Positions 40,085 through 54,130 of a DNA stretch of 64,000 bases are shown one piece after another. The stretch lies in the NCBI GenBank assembly GCA_948567375.1, contig OX419759.1, forward strand, positions 43,118,593 through 43,182,592, read 5' to 3'. The stretch comes from Lunularia cruciata. Taxonomy: Eukaryota > Streptophyta > Marchantiopsida > Lunulariales > Lunulariaceae. Positions within the stretch are counted from its first letter, which is position 1; every line of letters starts with the position of its first letter. Under the pieces are notes generated by a model. The model was not told the DNA's origin, made no database searches, and saw only the letters and a list, made by a program, of their open reading frames with translations. A program made the position numbers and the translations under genes.

Positions 40085-42089
40085 CTAACGATCCATCAAA
40101 ACGATCAATGAAGCCACGAAAGCAAGATCAACTCCCGGATGGACAGTGACTTTCAAATCCTTTTCTCCTTTCACAACTTTAGCCTGCAAATATACGATGC
40201 TAGTAAGATGACAAGGATCTGAAATATTCAGATCATAAGCTAAACTGAATTACTGACAACACAGTCTTTCACTCAGAGTCGGATATGTTCTGTATATTTG
40301 CCGTTCGTATCACCTCAGATTCAAAACATTGAAAGCGACCACAAATGGTGACAAAGAGACAACTACATGTAATGCAGTGCAGGATATCTGGGAAATAATC
40401 AACCATGTGATGAAAACGGATGGTGAGAATGAAAAAGCTGTGCCTAGAAGCTTACGAACTTCAACGAAGAATTGCCGGACAAAACACAGACAGCCGTGTC
40501 ACGTGTGTAGGACACTTCTAATAGCTTTACTAAATGAAACAAAATTATGATCCACAAGATAGAAGTTACTAAACCAAGAGAGTTAGTGTCACAAGATGGA
40601 GATGGATTATCGCTCTAACTAATCTGGACCTTGGCTTAGATGTGTGCTCTCGCTCGTTCTTGTGAAAGTCTTTTTCACTCACACCCAACCCAACGCACTC
40701 AATCCTCAGCCAGTAATTTCGTGGAACCTGACTCACGAAAGAGGACCTGATGGGTACTTCAAGTTCACTAATCTGCATTTAGTCATTAACGCAGGAGACC
40801 ACAAGAGTACAGTGATAAAGACAAGTCTATTACATTCTTGCTCGAGGAGCAGACGCTTAACTCTCCCAGTCTTCTAGGGTAGTTTTAGTCAAGGCCAAAA
40901 GCGAATAAACTAGATTATTCACGCCATGGTGCGGAAAGTCCAGACTAGGACCACAGTTAAAAAATGTGGAGCTTTCCTGAAGCTCAATGCTTTCCCGAGG
41001 GAAGTGCAAATGTTTCAACGAAACTTCTCCCCACGTGATGAATTGGTTCCGTGTAAGGACCAAATCCAGAATGCATGAAGGGAAACCAATCCTTCTAATC
41101 AGCGTGACGCCATGGTTTGGAAGCTCAAACCAGATCATTGCTGACGAAGTAAGGTACACTTGCTGGACATAGAGGGTTAGAAGATGGATTGTTGCGCTCC
41201 TGACTTCCCTACATGCTATCTGTTGAATTTGACAGTCATGCTCACTTGTTTCAGGTGAGCTCCAGAAGTCAGCCTTAATCAGATCCAGCTTTTCAGAGGT
41301 TGACGATCAAGTGGGTTGAGCATACAGTTTGTTTCTTGCATCAGCTTGTAGGACCCCAAGTCGTCCTCCCATCATCTAAAAGATACTTGAAGAATCCAGA
41401 GGAGTTTTTGAAACGTACCTCAGTAATGGGCCTGCTTCCACTGCCTTTATAGTACACATTGAAACTTCGATCGCGACTGCTTTCTTTCTTCAGAGTGAAG
41501 TCAGGTTTGTCTTGCTTAGGATTGGATGGCAAAAACACTCTGAATTCCTTCCTCCCGGAGTGCTTGAAAGTGTACAGAGGGCTACTTCTATCGCCCTTTT
41601 CTCCCAGATAAACCTTCCAAGTGCGCTTAAAAGCTAGAAACTGCGTTTCAAACAGAAGTCCATCTGAGCCTTCATAATTCTGAACCCTAAAACCCTAGAC
41701 CATGCAGAAAAACAAAGTCCTAACAGTGACGAACATTGAAAAGCAGCAATTTAATACACCTTATTAATTACTCAATTTCTTGTAGGTGTAGGGTACTCTC
41801 TGCAAACGATCACTCAGTAGTCAGATCGGAATACCTGTTGCTCCAAATACACGAGCCCATTTCCTGAAATGTCTCGCAGAAGAATGCTCCCCCAACCTGA
41901 GCTCTCGACGGTGAAAGGCCGTTGAGCATGGTCGTTCTCAATGGTCAACTCTTGCCGGTAACATGGCCACTGCTTGTTGCTCCCAATGGACAGACATAGG
42001 CTCTCAGAAACAATGTACTGAGCGCTAACAACTTCTGGCACGTCAAACCTCGGCTTGTCAATATCTGTAAGTTCGTCCTCCAACTTCAT
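40085..42089 (-). CDS. LURP-one-related (LOR / DUF567, Tubby-C-like) protein, three exons
   Basis: Predicted exons on the minus strand are 42,089-41,835 (85 codons), 41,694-41,419 (92 codons) and 40,183-40,085 (32 codons plus stop), giving 209 residues, the usual size of the family. Donors CAG|GTATTC and GAG|GTACGT, acceptors TCTAG|GGT and TTTGCAG|GCT; both introns are phase 0. The protein reads like a LURP-one fold: PEVVSAQYIV near the start, SILLRDISGNGLVYLEQQ joined to GFRVQNYEG, then TWKVYLGEKGD, FRVFLPSNPKQDKPDFTLK, and the closing strand-helix DLKVTVHPGVDLAFVASLIV, which is the family's signature membrane-like C-terminal helix. Founding members in Arabidopsis are linked to defence against oomycetes; the biochemical role is unclear. 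The frame is open further upstream of the chosen Met, so the start could be earlier. The second intron (1.2 kb) is long, and a small extra exon cannot be excluded, but the join is in frame without it. Confidence 0.82.
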
Positions 42090-43953
42090 ATCGTTCGAAC
42101 AATTTTGAACTGTGAGTCTTTCCAGTACCTCACAAGCTGCTGCTGATACCCGACAGAGTTGCGAGACTGATAGGGAACACTTCCCACGACACGAGATTGT
42201 GCATGCCTTGTATTCTGACACCCAGCTGGACCAATTTACGTCTCCGTATAAGACGTTAATCTCATTATACGCATTCAATTCCGCTGCAGACAGAGAACTC
42301 ACTATCCCCTCGTAGCACCTGGAGAAGGGAATGCATGCCTGCAACACACTGTAAACTGTCCGCCAACACTTTGAAATTCGGTCGTAATGTATGATGAAGT
42401 GAGAGCAGAAAGAGCGTGACACATTCTCCAGTCAATTGGCACGATAGATTAGACAGCTAATATGGGTTTGTCCGGTCTGGCATTCCTGAAGTATTATGTT
42501 GACCTAATTTACCTGCATCTAACAGGTCGATGATTGCAAGGACCTGGAGACTTCAAATTTGAGCCAATCTCTACCTTTGTGGACTCTCGATTTCTCCACC
42601 GTACCAAATTACCACTGGAAACCATGAGTGATGGTGCTTAAATTCTTGACATACATGTACAAATACGGATCGACGATGAGTAGAAGTAGCTAAACTGTGC
42701 ACTGCAAGCTTTCTGGTTCGGGAGAAACATCTGGATTTCGAGAACAGAGCAGAGTCTGTCTACTCTGCGCGGGCGCCATATCATGCGCTTTCTAGACTCA
42801 CGTCCGGAGCCAATCCCCGTCGTATTCGCGAACATTAGCCGAGCAACTTGGAGTTGCAAACCAAATCATATGGATCATCTTCAGAGATATTCATCTGGAG
42901 TACTGGTTGATCATCGGATCTGCCAGAACTCTGTGATCCACAGAAAATTTGAACAGCAATGACGTACTGTTCACGTAGCCGGCTCCGGGTGTAGCGTTAA
43001 GATTGTTGAAAATGTTCCAAACACGACAGTGCTCTCGATTTTCACCTGCCACATCCCCATCCTGCCTTTCTGTTAGACAGTATGCTGTCAGCTCAAAGAG
43101 CTCATTCGCACGATATCTGTCCCGATCTGTTGTCGATTTAATATATCAGCTCTAATTCTTTCTCTGTTACTCCTTTTGATGACGCCCTTAGAGAGATGTT
43201 TTGCTCATGGTCTAAACCAGTTGCGACGCATTTGCATTAGACTTATTCAGTAACCCCGACTTCAGTCCACGTCTGCAACGTGGGTGGCATCTCTCCACAC
43301 TTGGGAATTTTACACTCGAGAGGCTGGCAAGGTGCTAGGAATGTGATAGTGTCCCGATGGGTTGTGTCTCTAGCTTATGCAATTCAAGATTTTATGGCTA
43401 GTTACATCTTCAAATTTTCAAATCGTTGCAATCCTTTCAAGTCCTCTCCATATATTCACAGTGCTGCTGCTAAAGATTTCAGTTTTCCTTTGCTCTCTTT
43501 CAGGCATTGCTAGAGGACCATAGTTTCGCGTAAGATGGATCCATTCGCCATCCTCCTATGTTGTACTGATCCCATTACGGATTTTTTAATATTTAGTCCC
43601 TAAAGTTCATGGGCGATCCTGATAACTCCGTGGACTTTATCTTGAATACGTTGAATTCTGAAGATCCCTGAACATGGAAATTTAGCTTCTTTGCATATAT
43701 TGTCTGATCTAATATTACATTAACAATTAAACCAACCTTCCCATGTTGTGCTCAGCAATTTCAATTCACTCGTTGAAGTTAAATTTGTTCGAACTACGTG
43801 GAGATATTGTTCCGTCAGTTTTTCAATCTCAGAAGTGGGTGCTTCTCATTTTCTTCGTGAGCAACAACTTAGCGGACTATTTGATTTGTTGAAGACTTGG
43901 GACTGACTCGTGCCAATTTCCTTCCTGCCAGTTGATATCAGATTCATGATATT

Positions 43954-44027
43954 GATAAGAATTGGAACTTGCTTCTATGGGAGTTGCTTCTATGATAAGA
44001 ATTGGAACTTGCTTCTGTAGGAGTTTG
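43954..44027. repeat. Short direct repeat, two units 40 bp apart
   Basis: GATAAGAATTGGAACTTGCT continues TCTATGGGAGTT at 43,954 and TCTGTAGGAGTT at 43,994. Confidence 0.75.
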
Positions 44028-47000
44028 TATGGTGAATGAAGGACTTTCTTCTCATGCCAATCAAAGCAAGGAGCGGACTCGTAAGTTAACTGGGCCAGAT
44101 CGTCTCCCATCGAGTTCAAGCCAGAAAATGGTGGTGAGCGTCTGGTGGTCTCAAACTCGAATCTCGTGTCCAAATCCAAATCCCTATACTCAGTCAATCA
44201 AGTCCACGATACTAAATTCCAGGTTGCTTAGATCGACACCCTCTTTTGATATACGAGATCCATGAGCTTGTGAACAGTCAACATAAAAGTAATTGAGAAG
44301 AAACGTATGGAGTGATGGTAGTCAACCGGCCCTCTCCTTCTGTAGTTCTGGTTCAGGCAGCTTGCCAACTTGTTTTCCGGAATCATCATTGTGGCAAGGT
44401 ACGATTCCCATTATTGCAGCAGTCCTTCGATTCCTATCGAAAGCGGGTGCCCACCTGCATTCGTGGACTCCAGAACTCTTCGTGGGCAGTCCGTAATTTC
44501 ATACTGACTCATTGGTGATATGGCTTCCACCACTTGAGTAATTTTCTTGGGCACCGTGGAGCAAAACCACAAAACCAAGTCTATTCAATCAGGTCATTGG
44601 ATTAAGAGTACGTCAACAAACGTTTCTCCTATGGCCCCAGATGTCTGCACATGTCTGTAGAAACGTTTCATATGAGCGTTCCTTGGAGTCTTCCTCATGA
44701 CACGACTGTGTGCTCCCTCCTTAATCGGTGAGAAGGGAACAGGCCAAACCGTCAGACGTGGATGACTTGCGAGCAGACCCGAAGGGTAGCAGGAACTCTG
44801 GGAGATCGAACTTTTCATTGCTGTCCTCGTGCACTAGCAATCGCATAAGGAAATCTTCAAGCATATCTAAAGCATAAGTGTGTTGGTTTTCCACCCATCC
44901 TTTTTTAAAGATCGTCACTCCTAGCTTGCATTACAACAGTATTCCACCTCAAACTTTGTGATCCGTGAAGCTTTGGTGCATGCAGGCATGCGCAAGATCC
45001 AGCTCAAAGTTCTGCCATATGAGGTGAAGTTCGTAAGACATATGATTCCGGTGAAATTAGTGATATTTTACTCGACTTCCCAGTGTTCTAAAGGCCCGTT
45101 GTACGACAACGTCACGTTCTTTGCGGTCATTATCCATGTTACTGCTGAGCATCATCCATCTCAAGCGCCAGCTATTGTGATCGTGAAATCATTCAGAAAT
45201 TTTAGCTGCAATTAACGATTTTGATCCATTATGGAAGCCGGATGTACATGAAAATCTGCTTGAAGTCAGGGAGTCAATGAACTGTCAGGTCCTTGAATCG
45301 ACAAGTGTAAACTGCATGAGATCATGATTATAGCAATTTGAGGAACGGCACATCTAAATAACAATCAAACCTGAACTAGAAACTGGTCGTAAATGTGAAT
45401 CACGTTTATGTTCTCAAGATTATTGTGTAGTCATCAAGCAGCTCAATATGCTTCGAAATTTCTACGATCTCGCAACCAAACGAATGAAGCAATGCTGGGT
45501 TTGATTCAAAGAAGTGGTCAAGAGTCATGAACTCATCCATGACGAAGATATATTATTCTAGCCGGCTAGCAAAATTTATCTTCAGGGCTCCTGGTGCTAC
45601 AACAAAGCAAATCCCATGGATTCTACCAGCAACATTTAGGAAGTTCTGATGTGGAACATGTCACTGTTTTGAGAATTTGTTCATGAAACAACCTTTCTTG
45701 TGTCTTTACTGCTACGATATGCAGATAGGCATCGGTGCACAACTGACTGTAAGTTATAACCCACTTACTGCTACTCTTCCTTCAGTAGGCAGCGATGTCT
45801 ATTCGATTCTGATGTCTACTTCTTCGTGCACCTTCGAAACTTCATTTTGTAACTCGTGAACTATATCGTGACTTCAGGACCCGACCCAAAATGAATGTAG
45901 ATCAGATTTTCTGTAGGCTTTTATGGAACACCTACTTATTCGCTTCTGTCAGGCAACCAAACCTAGCGATTCCAACAAACGTAACCACGAGAAACGTCAT
46001 CTGAACTTCCGGATTATCATATTGAACTTTGATACAACTCCTACAAATATACATGCAGGTATTCTATAACCTGAATAGTCAGGGAATATGGTCTATAAAA
46101 TCTGACTATTTGTGTAGTTTTAATGCACGACGTTGCAATACTGTACAAAATCATGTCCATCTTGGATCCCTTGATATCAAGTACCGCCCCGGAGAACAGT
46201 TGCATAGAATCAGATGCCTGAAATTGATGGAGCAAACTAATCTCCGATGTCAGTTACTTTGCTATTGACTCTCTCAGACGAGAGAACAGATATTACAGTG
46301 ATTATGAACAACGTTAGCTCCCTCAGACATGTGTTTGTGTACTCTCAAAGTTGCAACTGAGGAGTTGAAGTTATTAGCTTCTGAAATTACATCCACACTA
46401 TGTTCGACTTCGTGGGGATACTCATTCACCGCTTACTGAATTTCGATAGCATGACTGTCTGATGAACATTAGGGATAGGACTGCCTGGCCCAGGCGACTG
46501 CTATGCTTCACAGGACAACCTAGGTTCTACAAAAATCAGTGGATACTAAAACTCCATGTGGCCCCAGCAGCTTTGGAAGCGGATGTTCTGTTCGCAGAAT
46601 ATAGTTAGATCTTCATTTGTCGTATGTCGGATGAATACTACTGTGTAGCAGTTACTTATAGCCTTCTTGTAAGAGTGAGATTGTCCGCTGGAAAGGAAAC
46701 AGTAAAGAACTTTGAAACATTGAAGTGCTGTATCTGTCCATCACTACCATGCAGAGGTACTAACGAGTTCAGCTCTGGAGAAAGACAAGTTTGATCTTTG
46801 TCGACAGAAGACTCAAAGTAGAGTCCCGCCTGGCGAGTTCACATAACCATTGCTACAGTTCGGAAGGAATCGTTTTAGACAGAGCATCGGACAGCGAGTA
46901 AATCTTTTCAAAAGTGATCTCCTGGCTGTTCCCTGGCTGCAGTAAGCGAGATGTTCACGAGAGGGCAGAGTAGTGCTGTGATACCCGGTCTGCCAAATGG

Positions 47001-50000
47001 TCATGTCTACTATCTACTTATCGCCCTGCAATGCTGTGCCCATAAAGCCGGATCTTCCTCTTCCTGGCTCTAGTTTTTATTTGGTTAATGAAAGAGATTG
47101 CAGTGCGCGGGTGTTTCCTGAGTTTCCGACGTAGGCTTTAGCAAGCAAAATGCCGCATTGCACTTGAGATCCTTTCATCCTTTCATCATCCTCTCTCAAC
47201 CTCCCGTTAGACTAAAGCATCTTTTCTCGAATCGCGGCTCGAAGTTGTATCAACATCTATCAAAACTGTTCATTATCCAAATCAATAGTTACAGTAGTCC
47301 TGTGTTCGCTATCCAGACTGAGTCAAGAAAGTCATGTTCTGAACCCCAATGTTTGTTGGAGAACGTGGAGTCCATCCTCGACTTTTTAAAAGCACAGGAA
47401 ACGTGGAATACTTTAGTGTAGGGACACTGAGGATCTCCAGAAGGTTTGTTCCGAAGCCTGCGCAGTGAAGTCCATGATAATCTTGGAAACTCTAAATGTG
47501 TAGCCTTTGCCAACTGGAATCAGTCTATACGTATATTTGTATTACTGTCATGGACATCAGACTCATTAAACATCTACAACAGGGAAGGGTGTGCACGTCT
47601 GATGGGTCTGATGTTCATGACAGTCCATATAAATACACATATACACGTGAACGTGCAAAGACAGAGCAGTAAACGTGTGCTGTGGATAAGTGCAAAAGCA
47701 ACTTACAGCATCGACCAGTATAGCTAGCAGATGGCACACTGACTAGCGGAGCCAAACGGTATCGCAAGAAAGTAGAAGTTGCAGAGGAGAATACTACCAC
47801 TATATGGAACACTTTCTCCTTTGTCACCTAACTTCTTTGAGCAAACGGATGGTATGAAACCCTGAAGATCGAATAAGGACGAAGTTGAGCTATGCCCGCA
47901 AAGAACATTTACACTACAGAAAGTCGTAAAGTAAACTGTCATAATCGATGGCACGTTTGGGTGTTGAATATTGGATAAGCGAAGTCAAGCCAACAAACTC
48001 CGGAGGACGGTGAATATTCATTCATAAGCGTAGACAGAGAGGAGCAATTATCTTATCACTTGCACACGGTTCTGTCTGAGGCCGACCTAATGAACTGAAG
48101 GATGATGAAGATTGCTTGGGTTTCACGGTTGACGCCTCCACGGGCTCCCTAGTTGAAGTCAAAATTGCATTGCGACGAAGAACTGTTCACGAGCAGCATC
48201 TCTGGACTAAAACCGCTCCATGGGCCAGTAACCCTTTTTACTCACTCTGATGCCGACTGGCATCAACATGTCCAATCTCCAAGCTAGTGAGATGTATCTC
48301 TCCTAGGAGCTAGCGACCGCAACTGTAATCTGCAACTCATAACATCATTTCAAAGCTCATGACTATTCTGATCCATAAGTTATGTGGTGGACATGCGTGC
48401 GCTCTAAATCTGCTGATGCATCGTTCCAAACCCCAGCCTCTGACTCACAGCATTTATCTACGTGTTTGATGGCACAGGCCAGGTTCTGTTGCTTTTCTCA
48501 AACTTGCGGATGGCGCGCAGGATGCACGGTGTCAACTTGAGAGCTCAAACGTATACGCTTAGCCAAATTTGGACCACTGGGAGCCACAAGAGAAAGCATG
48601 ATGTAAGACTGCAAACGTTTATTTCTCGGGACTCCTTGTCTATCCCATGTACTTCGTTACATAGCAGTCACCAGAAAACTTTCTGCTTTAGGATCGGTCT
48701 GCAAAATATCTCGTGACAGTTTACAACAGACTGAGGGCGGTGCTCGAAGGGATTGACAGTGGTTCTGAAGATAATTTATTCACATGTCCAGGACATTTAT
48801 ATCAGAGCAGTTATTCATGCATGAACGTGTCGTCAGAGAAGCTAAGTTACATAACAGTACCTAAAAATACAGCACACGCAGATGCTCCAAAGTTAATGAG
48901 ACGAGATTGAGCTCGTCAACCGATACTATCAACTGCACACTTTTGAAGATGTACAAATTCCCAGGATCAACGGACCCTGCAGCTCAGGGATTTAGAGTTT
49001 CCTTGAAATGAGATAATTATTCATATCTGAGGTTTTATGATTATCATGGAGTTTTCGAGATCTCTGATATGTGCCTTAGCAGGTATTTCTGTCTCTTGCT
49101 TATATTCTCCCCTGCGAATCCTTGCCTTGAGCCTTGCAAAGCGCTCTGCTATTTACCGCGGGTCTCACCCTTGAGAGCATCTTGATCGAAGTGTTACAGT
49201 TAAGTTGGGTATGTAAGAGTGAGCAAATGTTCTGAATCTCAACTGTGCACAAAAGTCCTTCAATTCATAGTATTCATGGACAGCTATATCTGCATGGAAA
49301 CAAAGTTTCACTGGAGACTTTGTTTCTCGAACCACTGCGCAAGAAACATGATATCTCATCAACAGTCCGCATCGACAAACTCGAAACTACGACAGGAAAC
49401 CAATCGTAGGATCGACTGATATTTACATGGGAAAGCGAAGTATAAATATCTGCTGCATAGGGCCACTTTTCTGAAGGCATCTCCAAGGTATTTCTTTCTC
49501 AATATTTGCTCTGCATATATATGGACATAAACTATGAGATGTTCAACTAAATCTAACGTTGGCGTGGTGTGCACAGGAGAGGCACTGAACAAGCACAATC
49601 AACTTTCTTATCTGCTTCCGAATACACCCTTCCTCCACTGCCGAAAGCATGGGGAGGTCAATCATGGAACCCAGTTTGATAGCTTCTACATTGGCTACAT
49701 AGTAAATTGGGTCATTATCACCAAACGGATCTGAGCGTGAACTGAGACTTTTGTAGATTCCTTTAAGGCCCGGGACAAAGTTGACAAAAAGGTCTCAATG
49801 TTGACTGCACATGTGGTTCCCACAATAAAAGCGGAAAGTAGCAGAAGCTTGTCCTTATTCAGACTGGGTTCGTAGGTGACTTAATGTTCATTTTGAGATG
49901 GATTTGCCTCGACATGTGGCCATACCATTTTGGCTCTTAATCGACTGGATTAACAGTCAGAGACTGTCAAAAAATTATGGAATGCCAAGTCCCTACAGTT

Positions 50001-51083
50001 TTCTGCAACTGCATGGCTTCAGATATAGTCCTCTCATAGTTAGGAATGCAGATTTTTAGTATTTCGCGACATAAATTTCTGCATCTCCGTCCTATACACA
50101 CCCTTCCAGAGCTTTAGAAGCAATCAGGAACGTTCTAACCTCAACAGCTAGCTAATCTCCACGATATTTTCTCGGCTTCCTTGAAGAAGTTCCATGCATC
50201 CACAACATCATCTAAAGATATAAGCTAGTTGACCAGCGGTAGAGGATCGAGTTTGATTCATCTCACTGATCATGAACCGACGCATCAATTGTACTGCAGT
50301 GGGCTTCCTATTGCAACACCGTTGTGAACCGCAGAATGGTGTAACCCTGCACGCTTACGTTACGCAGTAATCTGACCTCAATGTAACGGACACTTCCCTC
50401 TCCAGAGAAAATGGCTGGGAACAGAACCTAAAATAAAATTTCAACGCTGAATAGATTGAGGATTTCGTTGAACTAGAAATGTGCACGGCTTTATCATCTT
50501 GCGTACCAGGCAAAGAACCAAGCTAGCCCTGACTGTACAAGAAGGTGGTAGCCGCCTGCACTGTGGTAGAACTCGATATGAGGTTCAGAACGCGTTTTCC
50601 AATGTGTAACAGTTTTCCTTTAATTTCTTCACCAAATTAAAACTGTCCTTGTTGGGTAGTATTGGACGATTGCTGTCTGGCGATAGTCTCGAGCTGATCC
50701 TCTATTTAAAGGACTGGTCGATAACTTTAAGTACGATAGTAAAACCGAAAACGCGTTTATTAAAAGTTGCAGGCAGGGAACAGAGATTTTAATTTCATCA
50801 ACATCGCAGAAAAAGTATAGGTCTGTCCAAACAGAGCAACTTTGGAAGATGCTGTCCAAGATTTTAACTTTGGCCACGTATGCCTCTAAGGAATAGTTTA
50901 TCGAAAGGTGGAGGAAGAGGAGATTGCTTAGGAAACATGAAGGAAGGGAAAACCCATCAAGCCGCACCAGGACGAGACAAAAAGTGGTAAAGTGAGGCTG
51001 ACGAGACAAAAGTGGTCAAATGAGACTAAGTATCAAAAGGATCGGTGTGAGAAATCTACCCTATGGCACCTAAGATATCCTAG

Positions 51084-51157
51084 CTAGATAAGTAGTAAGG
51101 TTTACAAACCACGGGAATATCTAGATAAGTAGTAAGGTTTACAAACTATGGGAATAT
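51084..51157. repeat. 37-bp tandem duplication
   Basis: Two adjacent units beginning CTAGATAAGTAGTAAGG and ending GGGAATAT, differing at three or fewer positions. Confidence 0.8.
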
Positions 51158-53011
51158 CGAGATAAATGTCGATTAGTGTGATTATTCTCTTATGGATTGC
51201 ACCCGCCTGTACTCTTTGCAGAAATATACTATCAATGATGAGAGTGAAAGTGATACCCTGACATCTAATATGACATGTTCTCATGCACTCTCTAACAAAT
51301 AACAAATGTGTTAACCATCATATCCATAACTTCCAATAACTAGAAAAAAAAACTTGACCTTGTTGCATACCACTGTACTTTTAGACCTTGCCTGCACCCA
51401 TCAAGGGGATGAAAAGTAGTCACTTTTGTTATAACTCGGTGGACAACAAAATGAACTCTGTTTACTATGATAGTATTGACCGAGTCTGGTGGCTACATGG
51501 AAGCAAAAGAATCATGGATCTCATAAGCACAAGGTAAGTATAGAGTATATTAGATCATGTATTACCCTAGGCTCATCATATTACTCCAAGCACAAGCTAA
51601 TACAATGCAATACTAAAGCATATGTACATGGGAAACTATGTCGGCTGGCTCATCTATAACATATTATTGCATAGATAGTAACAACTTAAATAGGGTGTGA
51701 TGACATTCCTTCGCCGGGATGAGGATGTATTTCAAGAATGATCGTGTCATAGCATACATCACTCATAACATGTACTAGTTATCCTTTATCTTCTATCTGA
51801 TGAGCTCGTCAGAATTATGTATCCTCTCCCCATCATAGAACTCATGATGCAACATGCCCTACCTTCACCTGGCCGAGATATCAACACAACATTGTATCAT
51901 GATCCACCAGCCGTACATCCACAAAGTCACAAACTATAAAACTGCAAAAGTCATCCACATGGTTATAGCTCATGTCACGGGTGCAATCGTATTATACCAT
52001 AAACTAGGTTCTAGTCCACTTGTGTATTTGGATGTACCATGGAACATCTAAGGAACCGATGTCTAATAAACGTATGCAAGACATCAGATTTTCCACATTG
52101 TACTTATGATGCCATACCATATGGTCAACCCTAAATCTACAAGCGTATCTGTATCACAATGAGTTTATTCCTTAACAGATGGACCGGATCATATATTAAG
52201 ATCTATCGATCCATCAAGCTTTACTATAACAACGCCTCTCAAATTGGACTACATGGGAATTATACATCTCACAGTACAGCAGCCCATGGTCTCCATCATG
52301 CATACATTAAGTTCTTATCATGGTATGCTTTCGATCTTTCACTCCCGGGTATCCCACATGCTTCTCTTCTCATTTTTCTCACATTTGCATATATCATATA
52401 TGAGCATATTACCCCGGAATAGCAACGGTACTTCATACACTGAGCGAATGCTCAACACTGCTTAAGATGCTAGTTGCAACAACAAGTCAGGGACATCACA
52501 AAAACACGAGAAATTATCAAAGAGGAGGTAGGGTTTAACTTGGGTAGTTGCACTTGTGGAAAGAGATCGTCGATACTCATAGCTTTCGCTGATCCGGGCT
52601 GGTGAGATATTGGTGAAATTGTTGTCGAAGAATCATGAACCGACCATGGTATGAATTCAACCTCCTCTCTCGGGAAGTGCAACTTGCTGAATCGGGTACG
52701 GTTGCTGTCGGGGGTTCAAGGAAAGGTATCTGCAGGAAAACTGCAAATGTGCAAACTTCAGCATGGTGAGTTACTCTACCCTCATTCAACAACAATTTAG
52801 CACCAAATTCTATACATTGAATATTGAAAATTTTATGAGCTTGAGACAGATTTATACATCAATTATTAAATACAAAGAGCATTAAAGACTACAAAAGATT
52901 GTGCATAGACTTTTTTTTATTATAGATCTAATCATATAAAATGAGAAGTGAATTACTTGTAGATTAGTATACAGGTTCTAAACTATTGCAATACTGGGGA
53001 CGATATGTTTA

Positions 53012-53325
53012 ACCTTGCCTCTCTTGACTACTGCAGCAAATACTCTCACATCCTTGCTGCAATCTTCTTGACTGCACCCTTAGTATCTTTAGGGAACTTT
53101 TTCACACTAGAAGACCTATGTAAAAGCATAGGGAGCTTTATGCAAATATACATAATATGGACTTCATGGCCTTGTCTCTCTTGACTACTGCAGCAAAGAC
53201 TCTCACATCCTTGCTGCAACCTTCTTGATTGCATTGTTAGTATCTTGAGGGAACTTTTCACACTAGCAGACATATGCATGTATAAGCCTAAGGTGCTTTA
53301 TGCAAGTATATATAATACATTGTAG
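53012..53325. repeat. 156-bp tandem duplication inside the copia terminal region
   Basis: Two units starting ACCTTGCCTCTCTTGACTAC and GCCTTGTCTCTCTTGACTAC, with TCTCACATCCTTGCTGCAA, GGGAAC and CTTTATGCAA in common. The right-hand terminal region (57,210-57,380) has one unit, so the duplication arose in the left one. Confidence 0.72.
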
Positions 53326-53639
53326 TAGCTATAACAACTTCAACTACCAAAAATCACATATACTACCATCTTAATGCAATTTCAACACTTTCACTCATTG
53401 TAGAAATGGTAGTACTCTCATTAAACTTCTAATCTTACAAAATTTGTATATACTTTTATATAGTACTTATATATTAGTAAAGCTTTTGTAAAAATATGTA
53501 CAATTTGATTGTTGATGTAATTGAAACATATTTCCTATGTTCTCTTGCTTCTCTTATACATATCGATACAAGATCTTTATGTATTTATTTATTTTTTGAA
53601 ATTTTTTGTTGTACACCACTTTGATAAGCAATTATTATT

Positions 53640-54130
53640 ATTGTAGATTAGAGTTGGACCATCTTGTCCAAACTACAAATCTGTGAGTAATCTCATTAAA
53701 AAGTCATTAAGCTTTTGATTCTAGTTCCTGGAGGCTTGATTCAAGCCATGAAAGTTCTTCAGCAATCTGCATAGGCTTTTCACTATTCTAGCTTCTTTGT
53801 ATCCTTATGGTTTCTCCATGTTTTCTCATGCAAATCTCCATCAAGAAAAGTTGTCTTGATGTCTAATTGAATTATCTACATGTCTTCTATAGTAGCTAAC
53901 AAAAGAAAAAAGAACTAATAGAATCTAACTTGACTTCAGAGGAGCAAATGTACACTCATATTCAATCTTGCAAGCAATGAATATCCCTTGGTTACAAGTC
54001 TAATCTTGTGCATTGAGATGTTGTTCTTAGTATCAAGCTTAGTTCTATAAACCTACTTACATTTTATTGCTTTTCTCCCTTTAGGCAAAGTTGTTAGCTT
54101 CTATTTCATGTTTTGCTTCAATGACTTGAA
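53640..54130 (-). pseudogene. Copia reverse transcriptase fragment
   Basis: The minus strand reads LPKGRKAIKCK, VYRTKLDTKN and HKIRLVTKGYS (about 54,080-53,960), then IIQLDIKTTFLDGDLHE (about 53,870-53,820). These are the first catalytic Asp region and its approach in copia RT (usually QMDVKTAFLNGDL). Many stops; the YVDD part is not recognisable. Confidence 0.75.

Larger units (their letters stand above)
42090..52789. other. Long gene-poor region
   Basis: About 10.7 kb without a supported gene. Open frames of 60-130 codons exist on both strands (for example 44,721-44,918 and 50,629-51,009, both minus) but show no recognisable motif, overlap frames in antisense and lack convincing splice partners. 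51,000-52,700 is rich in short AT stretches and CATG-like words and may be a decayed repeat. Two short duplications are listed separately. Confidence 0.5.

Noticed and set aside
40857-41159. Minus-strand 100-codon frame as an exon of the LURP-one-related gene
   Set aside because: It shows no family similarity, and the exon at 40,183-40,085 completes the fold in phase without it, so this stretch is treated as intron.
50629-51009. 126-codon minus-strand frame as a hydrophobic protein gene
   Set aside because: No recognisable motif, no plausible signal or splice context, and the composition is typical of AT-rich noncoding DNA read in one frame.
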